The position numbers and the translations under genes were made by a program. A stretch of 64,000 bases of DNA from Capitulum mitella (Eukaryota; Arthropoda; Thecostraca; Pollicipedomorpha; Pollicipedidae), in the NCBI GenBank assembly GCA_030062745.1, contig CP099847.1, positions 25,158,923 through 25,222,922 on the forward strand, read 5' to 3'. Below are positions 20,395 through 30,262 of this stretch, piece after piece. Each line of letters opens with the position of its first letter. The stretch's first letter is position 1. A model generated the notes under the pieces. It was not told the origin of the DNA. It did no database searches and was given only the letters and a program-made list of their open reading frames with translations.

Positions 20395-21290
20395 ATAGGT
20401 ACTGTGTCATTACCAGTCTGTCATTTTTGTCATTGTTCGCCGCCCGACTATCGTATTTTGTGTCAGAATGTGGGTGGTGAGCGTTCACCTGACGTTTGGC
20501 CGTGTTTCCCCAGATTGTGACGGTGATCCTCCGTCCGAGCCCGCCGGCGATGGGTCCGGAAGCCGGAGCCCTGCGCCGTCTGCCGGCTCACGGCCATCAA
20601 CAACGTCAGCAATGAGGCCAACAGGACGTACACCAAGGTGTTCAGGTTCACGAACAAGTTCGGCATTCCCGCCTCGGTTTGGCTCGAAAATGACTCGAAA
20701 CTCGACTATTGTCTGTGGCTGCATGACGTCGCAGTACCCTAAATGCGTTCCACAAAGCGTGCAGTATGAATCGTTTCGCTGATCAACCCAGAGATTGTTG
20801 AGTCATTTAACATCTCTCAATCAACCGGACCTCAACCGGACTTCCGCCGTCGTGTGTCCCACAAAGCGTCAGTCGTGGCTTGTATGCTGTGTGGTCAGAC
20901 AGCAAACATATGCTAACATATCTATATAGCTAATATGTAATATAGCAAATTCATGTACCGGCCAGCTGTTCCCAAATGCTTTTATGCAGTTAGATAAATA
21001 ATGCACGGCTTAAGTCTGCGATGTTAGCTGCAGTGACTCCAGCTGATCTTTTCTCGTGTCTTGTCTTGTCGCGTTTCGTAAACATGCAATGTTTGCGAAA
21101 AGAGATAGTGTTGCAAAGAAGTGATGTCTTGTACAGACAAAACAACTCTTAATTTGCTTTGATTTTCAATGTTTCTTCCGGCTCGTCAATATATATAAAA
21201 GCATCCGTGGATAGTAGCCTATAGATGTTAGGCCAGTTATATAGCCCAGTATGTACTACTTTTTTGTTTTTATTAAATGGATTCTGTTTT

Positions 21291-21360
<70 letters not shown>

Positions 21361-22290
21361 ATGATATGTTTCTATATATATATCATATATGTGTATGTGC
21401 GCAACATATAGCATATAGAACTCAGTATTTGTCTGTAAATATGTGTGTATATATCATCATTAAAGCTACTATTTGCATTGCTGCCGTGTCACAAATTATA
21501 ATCTTGTTTTGTTTTAGGAACGTACGCTATTTCTTTTTATGTCTGGGCATGACCCACGTGGCTCCACAGGTAGCCTGTTATCTGACCTCATGCGATAGAG
21601 GATGTCCACCCGACTCTGTTGACACTGGTACAGCTGCACCGACCAGGCCCTGCACTTCAGCTGCACGGCGCCAAGCGCAAACCCTCGACGCCTCCTCCCG
21701 TGGTGAGAAAAAGACGGTCCTTGCGTGATTATTTCTAGTGATTTTTTGTATAATGCTCTTGTACGGAGCCCTTCCGTCTGGCCTGGCCGTCTTCTCAGTG
21801 TGTCTGCAGGCTTCGCTGGACCTCAATGTATTGTTTATTACCGCTCAGACTTCTGCGCGCTTCGTCTGTTGCGAAACAAATCATATCGTATCTGCCTTTT
21901 TCCATGTGTCGCTGCGTCAATATCTGCCGCATTTCACAGCGTTGTTTTAATACAACCGCGTTGGTGGTATTGTGTAAGATTCTTTTTTTTCGTTTCTTTA
22001 GCGTGGTATGCCTATGACAATATCACTCCTAAGCATGATGTCAGAATAAAGACTCGTACAATTTATCTCATGGAAGTTATTTGGTTTTCGGAATGAGATA
22101 TACAGACACTGCCACGAAGGAAGGCGTTTTCGAGAGTCAGACGTTTGCTTTGTTTGTGTACATTTGTTACATTTGAGCCATTAATGAACCATTACGCCTA
22201 TATGAAAGAGAGCCTATAAAGCAAATGTCTGCAATACAGACATGATTTTAATCTCTTTATCAAAAGCAGTATGAAACTGCGACGTATGGA
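20395..22290 (+). pseudogene. MIF copy C: full exon 2 and exon 3, both frameshifted
   Basis: Of the downstream copies, only this one keeps the true 5' part of exon 2 and the end of intron 1 (homology from about 20395; acceptor tgtttccccag ends at 20513). Exon 2 homology is 20514-20672. Two bases are missing after CCGGCGATG, which shifts the frame, and a deletion removes the donor. Exon 3 homology is 21518-21598, entered through gttttag, with a later one-base loss. The intron carries a TA microsatellite. This copy cannot make MIF. Confidence 0.85.
21293..21358. repeat. (TA)n microsatellite
   Basis: About 66 bases of uninterrupted alternating A and T lie in the intron of MIF copy C, followed by imperfect ATATAT remnants to about 21420. 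Confidence 0.95.
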
Positions 22291-24230
22291 GGCACGATTA
22301 ACTGGTAGACCTATGTAGAGTATCACTGTTTAGCGACGGGGAGATAAGAATTTGATAGGGTTCGCTGGGTCCAAGCATCGTTGCATGCTGCGCAAGCTGT
22401 GCTCGTGTCCTGTGACATCTGGAACATCCCAGCTCGGATGTGCTCTTTACGGATAAACAACATGGAGGAACATCTGGTGAATTCAGCCAGAATGCCCCGG
22501 ATTCCAGGGGAGGGGATGAGGTCGTGCATTATCGCATAACACTTGATGATTGCGGTGACTCACTATAGCAGCTAAGGAGAAACAACATGACCCATCCAAG
22601 AAGAAACAACATGACCTATCAGCGTGGCGACAAGAGGCAGTTTGTATGTTTTGTCTGTGGGTTAGGACACACGCCAGAGTCCTGCGCCGTCTGCCGGCTC
22701 ACGGCCATCAACAACGCCAGCGAGGAGGCAAACAGCACGTCCACCGCGAAGGTGTTCAAGCTCATGAACGACAAGTTCGGCGTTCCCGGCTCGGTTTTGC
22801 CCCGCGAATGGTGACGACTGCCTGCGGCTACACGTCGTCGCAGCGCGCTAAATGCGTTCCACAAAGCACGAAACATGCATTGTTTCGCTGATCAGGCCAG
22901 AGTCTGTAGTTATTTCACATCTCTCAACACCGGCTCCCGTCGTAGTGCGTCGTACAAAGCGTGAATCGTGGCCATGTGTTGTTTGGTCAGACAGCAAACG
23001 CATGCATTATTCCTCCATGTACCGCCAATGTGTTCTCCGACGCATTCATGCAATTAGACAACTCATGCGCAACCTATGTCGGCGACGTTAGCTGCAGTGA
23101 TTCTGAAGCCTTTCTTTTTGCGTATTTTTGTAACGTCATTATCTTTATTCTTAAATTATTTTACTCAAAGAAAGCTTTGCAACCTTTTTTGCGCCGTTCT
23201 CTTGGCCTAATTTATTTTGCATCTTGTCTTTAACATGCCATGTTTACAAAAAGGGATTGCGTTTCACAGAAAAAAATGTTTTGTGTAGATAAAAAATGAT
23301 TAATCTGCCTTGGTTTTCAGTGCTTCCTCCGATCAGTCAAGATATAAGCAAATATTGGTGGATAGTGAACGCATAAATGATCGGCCCGATAAGTGGTTTA
23401 TTACCTACGTTTACCGTTTTCATTCCCATCGTGTCACATCGGTTATAATCCTGTTTTGTTTTGCCGAATGTTCACCATTTTCTTTAGATCTGGGCAGCAC
23501 CCATGTGGGCTTCGCGGGTAGCCTGTTGTCTGATCTCATGCGATAGAAGATGTCCACCAGACTCTATTGACACTATTAGTGCAGCTGCAGCGACCAGGCC
23601 CTGCACGGCTTCAACTGCACGGCGCAAACCCTCGACGCCTCCTCCCGTGGTGAGGAAAAGACGATCCTTGCGTTATTATCTCTAGTGATGTTTTGTATAA
23701 TGCTTTTGTAAGGAGCCCTTCCGTCTGGCTTCGTCGTCTTTTCAGTGTGTATGCAAGCTTTGCTGGAGCTCATTGTATTGTTTGTTACCGCTCAGACTCT
23801 TATGTTCTTCATCCGTTGCGAAACAAGTCATATCGTATCTGTTCAAATGTTTCCATGTGTCGCTGCGTCCATCACTGCCGCATTTCACAACGCTGCTTCA
23901 AAGAAACCTCGTCAATGGTGCTGTGCATGATTTGTTCTTTTTATTTGTTTGCTTAACGTGGAATGCCTATAACAATGTCACTGATGAACATGTCATAACA
24001 AGGACACGTGCAGTTTTTCTCATGGAAGTTATTTGGTTTTTGGAATTAGATGTACAGACACTGCCACGAATAAAGACGTTTTCGAGAGTCAGATCTTTGC
24101 TTTGTTTGCGTACATTTGTTGCATTTCAGCCATTAATGGGCCATTATGGCTATATGGAAGAGAGCCTATAAACCGAATGCCTGCAACACAGACATAAACT
24201 TAATTTCTATCAAATGCAGTCTAAAACTGC
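22290..24230 (+). pseudogene. MIF copy D: chimeric exon 2, broken exon 3
   Basis: From about 22677 to 22790 the sequence is MIF exon 2 (SCAVCRLTAINNASEEANST...NDKFGVPGS). The first third of the exon and its acceptor are replaced by the spacer-derived piece also seen in B, E and F. The donor is deleted in the same place as in copy C. Exon 3 homology (23467-23546) has lost its acceptor AG (ttgccg) and gains one base, which shifts the frame. The 3'UTR and AATAAA (24069-24074) remain. Confidence 0.85.
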
Positions 24231-24289
24231 AGCGTACTGAAGCACGACATAACTGGTGGACCTATACAGAGAATCACTGTGTAGCGATG

Positions 24290-26420
24290 GAGAGAAAAAA
24301 ATTTGATAGGGTTCGCTGGGTCCATGCCACGTGACATAGCATTTCAGATGTCATGTCCTGTGGCATCTGAAACTTCCCCACTCGGATGTGCGCTTTACGG
24401 GCAAACATTATGGAGGAACATCTGGTGAATTTACCCCGAATGCTGCGGATTCCAGGGGTGGGGATGAGGTCGTGCATTATCGTATAACACTTGGAGATCG
24501 TGTTGAATTCCAACAGCAGTCAAAGACAAACATGATCCATCAGCGTGGCGACAGGAGGCAGTTTATTTCGTTTTGTTTGTGAGTTAGCACACACGCTGGA
24601 GCCCTGCGCCGTCTGCCGGCCCACAGCCATCAACGTCAACGAGGAGGCAAACAGCACGTACACCGAGAAGGTGTGGAAGTTCATGAACATGTTCGTCATT
24701 TCCGGCAATGGGTCAGTTAGGACAGATTTCTTTCCCGGATTTGACCAGAGATGGTGACGATTGCCTGCGGTTAAACGACGTCACAGTACCTAAAATGCGT
24801 CCCACGAAGCGTGCAACATGAATTGTTTCGCCGATCAACCCAGAGATTGTGGGGTTATTTCACATCTCTGAACGCCGGGCCTCCGCCGAAGTGCGTCCCA
24901 CGGAGCTTGAATCGTGGCTTATGTATTGTTTGGTCGGACAGCAAACGCATGCATCATTTCCCCATGTACCGCCAATATGTTCTCAGATGCCTTTATGCAG
25001 CTAGACAACTAATGCACAACCTAGGTCTGAGACGTTAGCTGCATTGATTCTGAAGCTTTTCTCGTTGTTATCTTTGTAACGTCATATCTTTACTAAATCA
25101 TTTTACATACAGAAAGCCTGTGCAACTTTTTAGCGCCGTTCTCTTGACTTAATTTCTTTTCCTCCTTATCCTCAAGATGCCATGTTTGGAAAAGGGCTTC
25201 ACAAAAGTAATGTTTTGTGTAGATAAAGAAAATTGGTTAATGTGCCTTGGTTTTCAATGCTTCTTCCGATCAGTCAACATATAAACAAATATTGCACAGT
25301 GCATGCATAGATGATCGGCCCGATATGTAGTTCAGTACTCGCAACATTTACGTCATTTATAATTCTGCTTTGTTTTGCAGAATGTGCACCATTTTCTTTA
25401 GTCTGGGCAGCACCCACGTGGACTTCACGGGTCATCTGATATCTGACCTTATCCGACAGAGGGTGTCCACCAGACTCTATTGACACTATTGGTACAGCTG
25501 CAGCGACCAGGCCCTGCACGGCTTCAACTGCTCGGAGCCAAGCGCAGACCCTCCACGTGTCTTCCCGTGGTGGGGAAAAGACGGTCCTTGCGTGATTACC
25601 TAGTGATGTTCAGTATAATGCTATTGTAAGGAGCCCTTCCGTCTGGCTTGGTCGTCTTTTCAGTGTGCCTGCAGGCTTTGCTGGAGCTCATTGTGTTGTT
25701 TGTTACCGCTTCTGTGCGCTTCGTCCGTTGCGAAACAAGTCATATCGTATCTGCCTACCTGTTTCCATGTATCGTTGTGTCAATCACTGCCACATTTCAC
25801 AACGCTGCGTTAAAGTAACCGCGTCAGTGGTGTTGTGCACGATTCGTTTTTTTTGTTTTGCTTATCGTGCAGTGCCTATAACAATGCCACTGATGAACAT
25901 GCCACGATAAAGACCCGTGCAGTTTTTCTCATGGAAGGCTGTATGGTTTTCGAAAATAGATCAACAGACACGGTGTCCGGACAAAATTGGCGAAACGTGA
26001 AAATGGTGAACGCCTTTTTGGCGAATGCCGGATGTCGAATGCTGAAGGGCGACGTGTCAAAATTGCGACACGTTAAAATGGCGACTGGCCAAATGGTTCG
26101 CCTTCGCGTTCTGCGCCATTCAGCCGTCCGTCATTTTAGCATGTCGCCATTTTTACTTGTCGCCATTTAGCGTTCGCCATCTAGCATTCGCCAAAAAGGC
26201 ACCTGGCATTTTTGCATTTCGCCATTTTATCCTAGTACCGTACAGACACTACCACGAATACAGACGTTTGAGAGAGTAGGACTTTTGCTTTGTTTGCGTA
26301 CATTTGTTCCATTTCAGCCATTAATGGACTATTATGGCTGTACGGAAGTACGGAAGTCTATGAAGCAAATTGTCTGCAACACAGACACGAGTTTAATTTC
26401 TATCAAAAACAGTCTGAAAC
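24290..26420 (+). pseudogene. MIF copy E: truncated but open exon 2-exon 3 pair
   Basis: MIF exon 2 homology 24599-24711 (EPCAVCRPTAINVNEEANST then YTEKVWKFMNMFVISGN) has only in-frame deletions and keeps the donor GG|gtcagt. Exon 3 (25381-25483) keeps its tttgcag acceptor and reads MCTIFFSLGSTHVDFTGHLI then SDLIRQRVSTRLY, extended past the normal stop. Joined, the two exons are open in phase. However, the first third of exon 2 and exon 1 are missing, the upstream frame has no ATG, and a 270-bp element sits in the 3'UTR, where AATAAA has become AATACA. It could only contribute as an alternative tail of another transcript. Confidence 0.75.
25972..26241. mobile_element. 270-bp snap-back MITE in the 3'UTR of MIF copy E
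   Basis: Copies D and F lack this block. It is bounded by the direct repeat ACAGACAC (25964-25971 and 26242-26249), an 8-bp target duplication. The element is almost one imperfect palindrome: the left half, with GGCGAA and CTTTTTGGCGAATGC, pairs with the right half, whose complement has CCTTTTTGGCGAATGC. ATGGCGA-type motifs recur about every 20 bases. It carries no ORF of note. The superfamily is uncertain; an 8-bp duplication would suit hAT. Confidence 0.7.
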
Positions 26421-28120
26421 TGCAATGTACAGACGCATGATATAACTGATGGACCTGGAGATGTAGAGAATCACTGTTGAGCGACGGGGGATAAGAATTT
26501 GACAGGGTTTGCTGGGTCCGTGCATCAACGCATGCTGCGCGAGCTGTGCCCATGTCCCGTGGCATCTGGAACATTCCTGCTCAGCTGTGCTCTTTACTGG
26601 CAAACAACATTGAGGAACATCTGGCGAATTCACCCAGAAGCCTTTCGATTCCAGGGAAGGGGTGAGAGTTACATTATCGCATGACACTTGGTAATCGAGG
26701 TGAATTACAACAGCAGCCAAGCAGAAACAACATGGGCCTACCACCGTGGCGACCGGAGGCAATTTGTTTTATTTTGTTTGAGATTTAGAACACATATTGG
26801 AGACCTGCGCCATCTGCCGGCTGACAGCAATCAGCAACGTCAACCAGGAGGCCAGCAGGACGTACACAGAGAAGTGTTTAAGTTCATGAACGAAAAGTTC
26901 TGCATTCCCGGAGATAGGTCAGTTAGGACGTACTTCTGTCTCGGTTTTGCCCCGAGGTGAAAACACGATTGCCCTGTGTCTAAACGCCTTCGAAGTACCC
27001 TAAATGCATTCCAGAAAGCGTGCAACATGAACTGATCCGCTGATCAACCCAGAGATTGTCAAGTTATACCACGCCTCTCAGTCAGTACTGGCCGCCGTCG
27101 TCGTGTCCCACAAAGCGCGAACATGGCTATGTATTGTTTTGTGAGATAGTAAACGCGTGCATAATTTCTCCATGTGCCCGCAAATTGTTCTCAGATGCAA
27201 CTAGACAAATAACGCACATCCTATGCCTGCGACGCTGGCTGCAGTGATTCTAAAGCTTTTCTTTTTTGCGGATCTTTGTTACGTGGTTATTTTTACTTTT
27301 AAATCATTTTACTCACAGGAAGTTTGTGTAACCTTTTAGCGCCGTTTTCTTGACTTAATTTTGCTCCTTATTCTCATGCCATGTTTGCAAAAGGTCGTTA
27401 TTCAAAGAAGCAATGTTTTGTGTAGATAAAAACTTATTGGTTAATGTGCCCTGGTTTTTAGTATTTCTTCCGACCAGTAAACATATGAACAAATATTGGT
27501 GTGACAGTGAATGCATAGATGGTCGGCCTGATAAGTAGCTCAGGCCGTACAGCATTTACTGTTTTCATTCGCACCGTGTCACAACAGTTATAATCCTCTT
27601 TTTGTTTCCGCAAAATGTATACAGTTTTCTTCAGTCTGGGCAGCACCCACGTGGGCTTCACGGATCGTCTGTTATCTGACCTCATGCGGCAGAGGGTGTC
27701 CACCAGCTACTAACCCTGTGGTACCGCTGCATCGACCAGGCCCTGCACGGCTTCAACTGCACGGCGCCAAGCGCAAACCCTCCACGCCTTCCTCCAGTGG
27801 GGACGAAAAGGCGGTCTTTGCTTGGTTACCTCTAGGGATGTTCAGTATAATGCTATTGTAAGGAGCCCTTCCGTCTGGTTGGGTCGTCGTTCCAGTGTCC
27901 CTGCAGGCTTTGCTGGAGCTCATTGTGTTGTTACCGCTAAAACTCTTATGTTCTTCGTCCGTTTTGAAACAAGTCATAAGGAGTCTGGGTATGAATCCAG
28001 TTTTCGTCACGGATGGGCTTCGGTTTTTTTTTAGCAAAAAGTGAATGTCACTGGAAAAATCTGACTTGGCTGTCTTAATGTGTCAATCACTGCCATATTT
28101 CCCAACGCTGCTTAAAGTAA
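26420..28120 (+). pseudogene. MIF copy F: frameshifted exon 2, open exon 3 without acceptor
   Basis: Exon 2 homology 26800-26917 (ETCAICRL...) has lost one base at GAGAAG-TGTTT, which shifts the frame, although the ATAG|gtcagt donor survives. Exon 3 homology (27614-27713) is open and reads MYTVFFSLGSTHVGFTDRLL then SDLMRQRVSTSY, but the acceptor AG is mutated to AA (ccgcaaaATG). About 100 bases of unrelated sequence (roughly 27977-28080) interrupt the 3'UTR homology. This is the last copy in the array. Confidence 0.85.
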
Positions 28121-28184
28121 GCAAGAAGGACGGGATGCGTCAACGTTGCATGCTGGGCTTCGTTCAGAGTTGTGACGTGCTCGG

Positions 28185-28250
28185 TATCAGGTGACTGTCA
28201 CTCTGGTGTGTGTGTGTGTGTGTGTGTATCAGGTGACTGTCACTCTGGTG
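28185..28250. repeat. (TG)n flanked by a 24-bp direct repeat
   Basis: TATCAGGTGACTGTCACTCT followed by GGTG occurs twice (28185-28208 and 28227-28250), separated by a TG dinucleotide run. The arrangement suggests slippage or unequal exchange around the microsatellite. Confidence 0.85.
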
Positions 28251-29378
28251 AGGGGCAGAGTTGTGTGATCGAGCCCTCTGGCTGCACAGTAGGCGAGCGT
28301 AGGTGTGCAGCATGTCTGGTGCCAGGAGTGTGATCTGTGTCTGTGGCCAAGGTCAGTCCGGGTTCGGTGTTCATCTTGCGTCTCCCTCTGCTCCCAAATA
28401 GGGGGGGAAGGAGAGAAAAAGGTGGAAGACTGAAAACGATAATTAATGCGGAAAGAAAATAGCCTACGAATCTCCTTGTCATCAGGTGCAACAGGAACCA
28501 GACGGCAGAAAATTCGTGGAAATGTGTAAGTGGAAGCAAAGCAGAAACGCAATGCAACGACAGTGTGTTCCTACTTCGTCGAAGCGGAGTTCCTACGAAA
28601 GCCTTAAGAGACGCAGCGAAGACCTAACAACGAAAGGAAACACCACGTCCGTACCCCACGGAGGTCGGGCACGGCTAACGCTCAGCACTCCCTCCCTCCT
28701 CAGAGGTCGGCTCGATCTCGCCCTCGGGCGACGCCGTGGATTAATGGGTCAAAGGTCACCGTCCCGCCGCCGCCGCCGGGACCGCCAACCGCCGACCACC
28801 GACAGCTTCGTCAGCCACGATACTTACATACGATAGTCATTATCCTAATACTGCTACCTTACACGAACTCGTTCTGTCTAAACTTATCTTTGGTGTATGT
28901 ACCACACACACACCACAAGCATTAAAGGTCAAGATTTTCAACCCTAAATGCTTCTGAATAGTCGTTGGTCCACAGAGGCCATGAGTCCTACGGAGGTACG
29001 GACGCTGTCTGACTGAAATAATCCAGGTAGCAAATCGCATGATGACGCAGATATTCGGTTAATAGCCAACAAACAACGTTTGGCTCGCACTGTTTGAATA
29101 ATTTAGATGGAATCATTTGCAAGGCATTTCTTATGGCTTGGAAGTTTCGGTTATTTGAACGTGGCTTAGAATATTACAATTTAGCGCTCGCTTTTTCCAA
29201 CGGAAGACCCGGTAATAATGCAGAAGCTTTGGTACGAACCATGCCCTTCTGTCAAGAGTGTTTCTTTACGGTCCAGAGCCGTCCGGTGGCAGCCTGAAAG
29301 TCCGAGGTGACGCATGCATTTCCAATGGCAAACCCAGGTCCGTAGGTTCGTAAACCGGCCGATGTGTAGGACCCCATA
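28251..29378. other. Intergenic: weak exon-like signals only
   Basis: A branch-point-like GGCTAACG, a pyrimidine tract and a cag acceptor at 28703 precede a short open stretch encoding VGSISPSGDAVD and a TAA (28742-28744), on the + strand. No upstream exon in a matching phase could be supported, so this is not called as a gene. A CCGCCGCCG run at 28765-28780 and the rest look non-coding. Confidence 0.3.
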
Positions 29379-30262
29379 TACCGCCACTGTCGGCTGTCTG
29401 GTCAGTGCTGTCCCACACACGGCCACTGTCGGCTGTATAATCAGTACGGTCCCACACACAACTATCGGCTGTATGATCATTACGGTCCCACACACAACAG
29501 CTGTCGGCTGTATGGTCAGTGCGGTCCCACACACGGCAACTGTCGGCTGTATGGTCAGCACAGCCCCTTACACTGCAGTTGTAAACTGTGTGGTCAGTAC
29601 AGCTCCACAAACGGCAACTGTTGGCTGTATGATCAGTGCAGCCCCACACACACGGCAGTTGTAAACTGTGTGTTCAGCACGGTCCCATACACGGCAACTG
29701 TCGGCTGCGTGGTCAGTGCAGCCTCACACGCGGCAACTGTCGGCTGTGTGTTCAGTACGGCCCCCACACACGACAACTGTCGGCTGTATGGGTAGTACGC
29801 ACCCATACACGGCAACTGTTAACTGTATGATCAGTGCAGCCCCACACACACGGCAGTTGTAAACTGTGTGTTCAGTACGGTCCCACACGCGGCAACTGTC
29901 GGCTGTGTGTTCAGTACGGTCCCATACACGGCAGCTGTCGGCTGTATGGGTAGTACGGTCCCATACACGGCAGCTGTCGGCTGTATTGGCAATGCGGTCC
30001 CGCACATGGCCACTGTCGGCTGTATGGGCAGTACGGTCCCGCACATGGCCACTGTCGGCTGTATGGGTGGTACGGTCCCGCACATGGCCACTGTCGGCTG
30101 TATGGGCAGTACGGTCCCGCACATGGCCACTGTCGGCTGTATGGGCAGTGCGGTCCCGCACATGGCCACTGTCGGCTGTATGGGCAGTACGGTCCCATAC
30201 ACGGCAGCTGCCGGCTGTATGGGCAGTGCGGTCCCGCACATGGCCACTGTCGGCTGTGAGGT
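29379..30262. repeat. 39-bp minisatellite (13-codon unit)
   Basis: About 22 tandem copies of a 39-bp unit. The right part has near-identical units reading GTCCCGCACATGGCCACTGT then CGGCTGTATGGGCAGTACG. The left part is more varied, with ACACGGCAACTGTCGGCTGT and some degenerate copies. Because 39 is divisible by 3, most reading frames stay open on both strands, e.g. MATVGCMGSTVPH on + and TADSGHVRDRTAH on -. The apparent ORFs up to 270 codons are therefore by-products of the repeat. It lies between the convergent MIF array and dixin. Confidence 0.9.

Larger units (their letters stand above)
13186..20395. mobile_element. About 7 kb insertion with long inverted arms, splitting the MIF array
   Basis: No MIF-unit sequence is seen between the end of copy B and the start of copy C. 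Near each edge lies a related repeat in opposite orientation: left arm about 13510-14540, right arm about 19560-20355. That arrangement resembles a foldback transposon or two opposed copies of one dispersed repeat. I find no intact transposase in the 5 kb between the arms. Exact ends and a target-site duplication could not be fixed. Confidence 0.5.

Noticed and set aside
22596-22790. Zinc-knuckle-like CFVCGLGHTPESC in MIF copy D
   Set aside because: The spacing is C-x2-C-x3-H-x4-C, not the C-x2-C-x4-H-x4-C of CCHC knuckles. It arises where spacer sequence fuses to the MIF CXXC, and copies E and F do not preserve it.
12500-28120. Separate functional MIF paralogues
   Set aside because: No copy has exon 1 and most have frameshifts or lost splice sites, so intact paralogues are not supported.
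29379-30262. CRISPR-like regular repeat array
   Set aside because: The repeats are head-to-tail with no unique spacers, and the DNA is eukaryotic.
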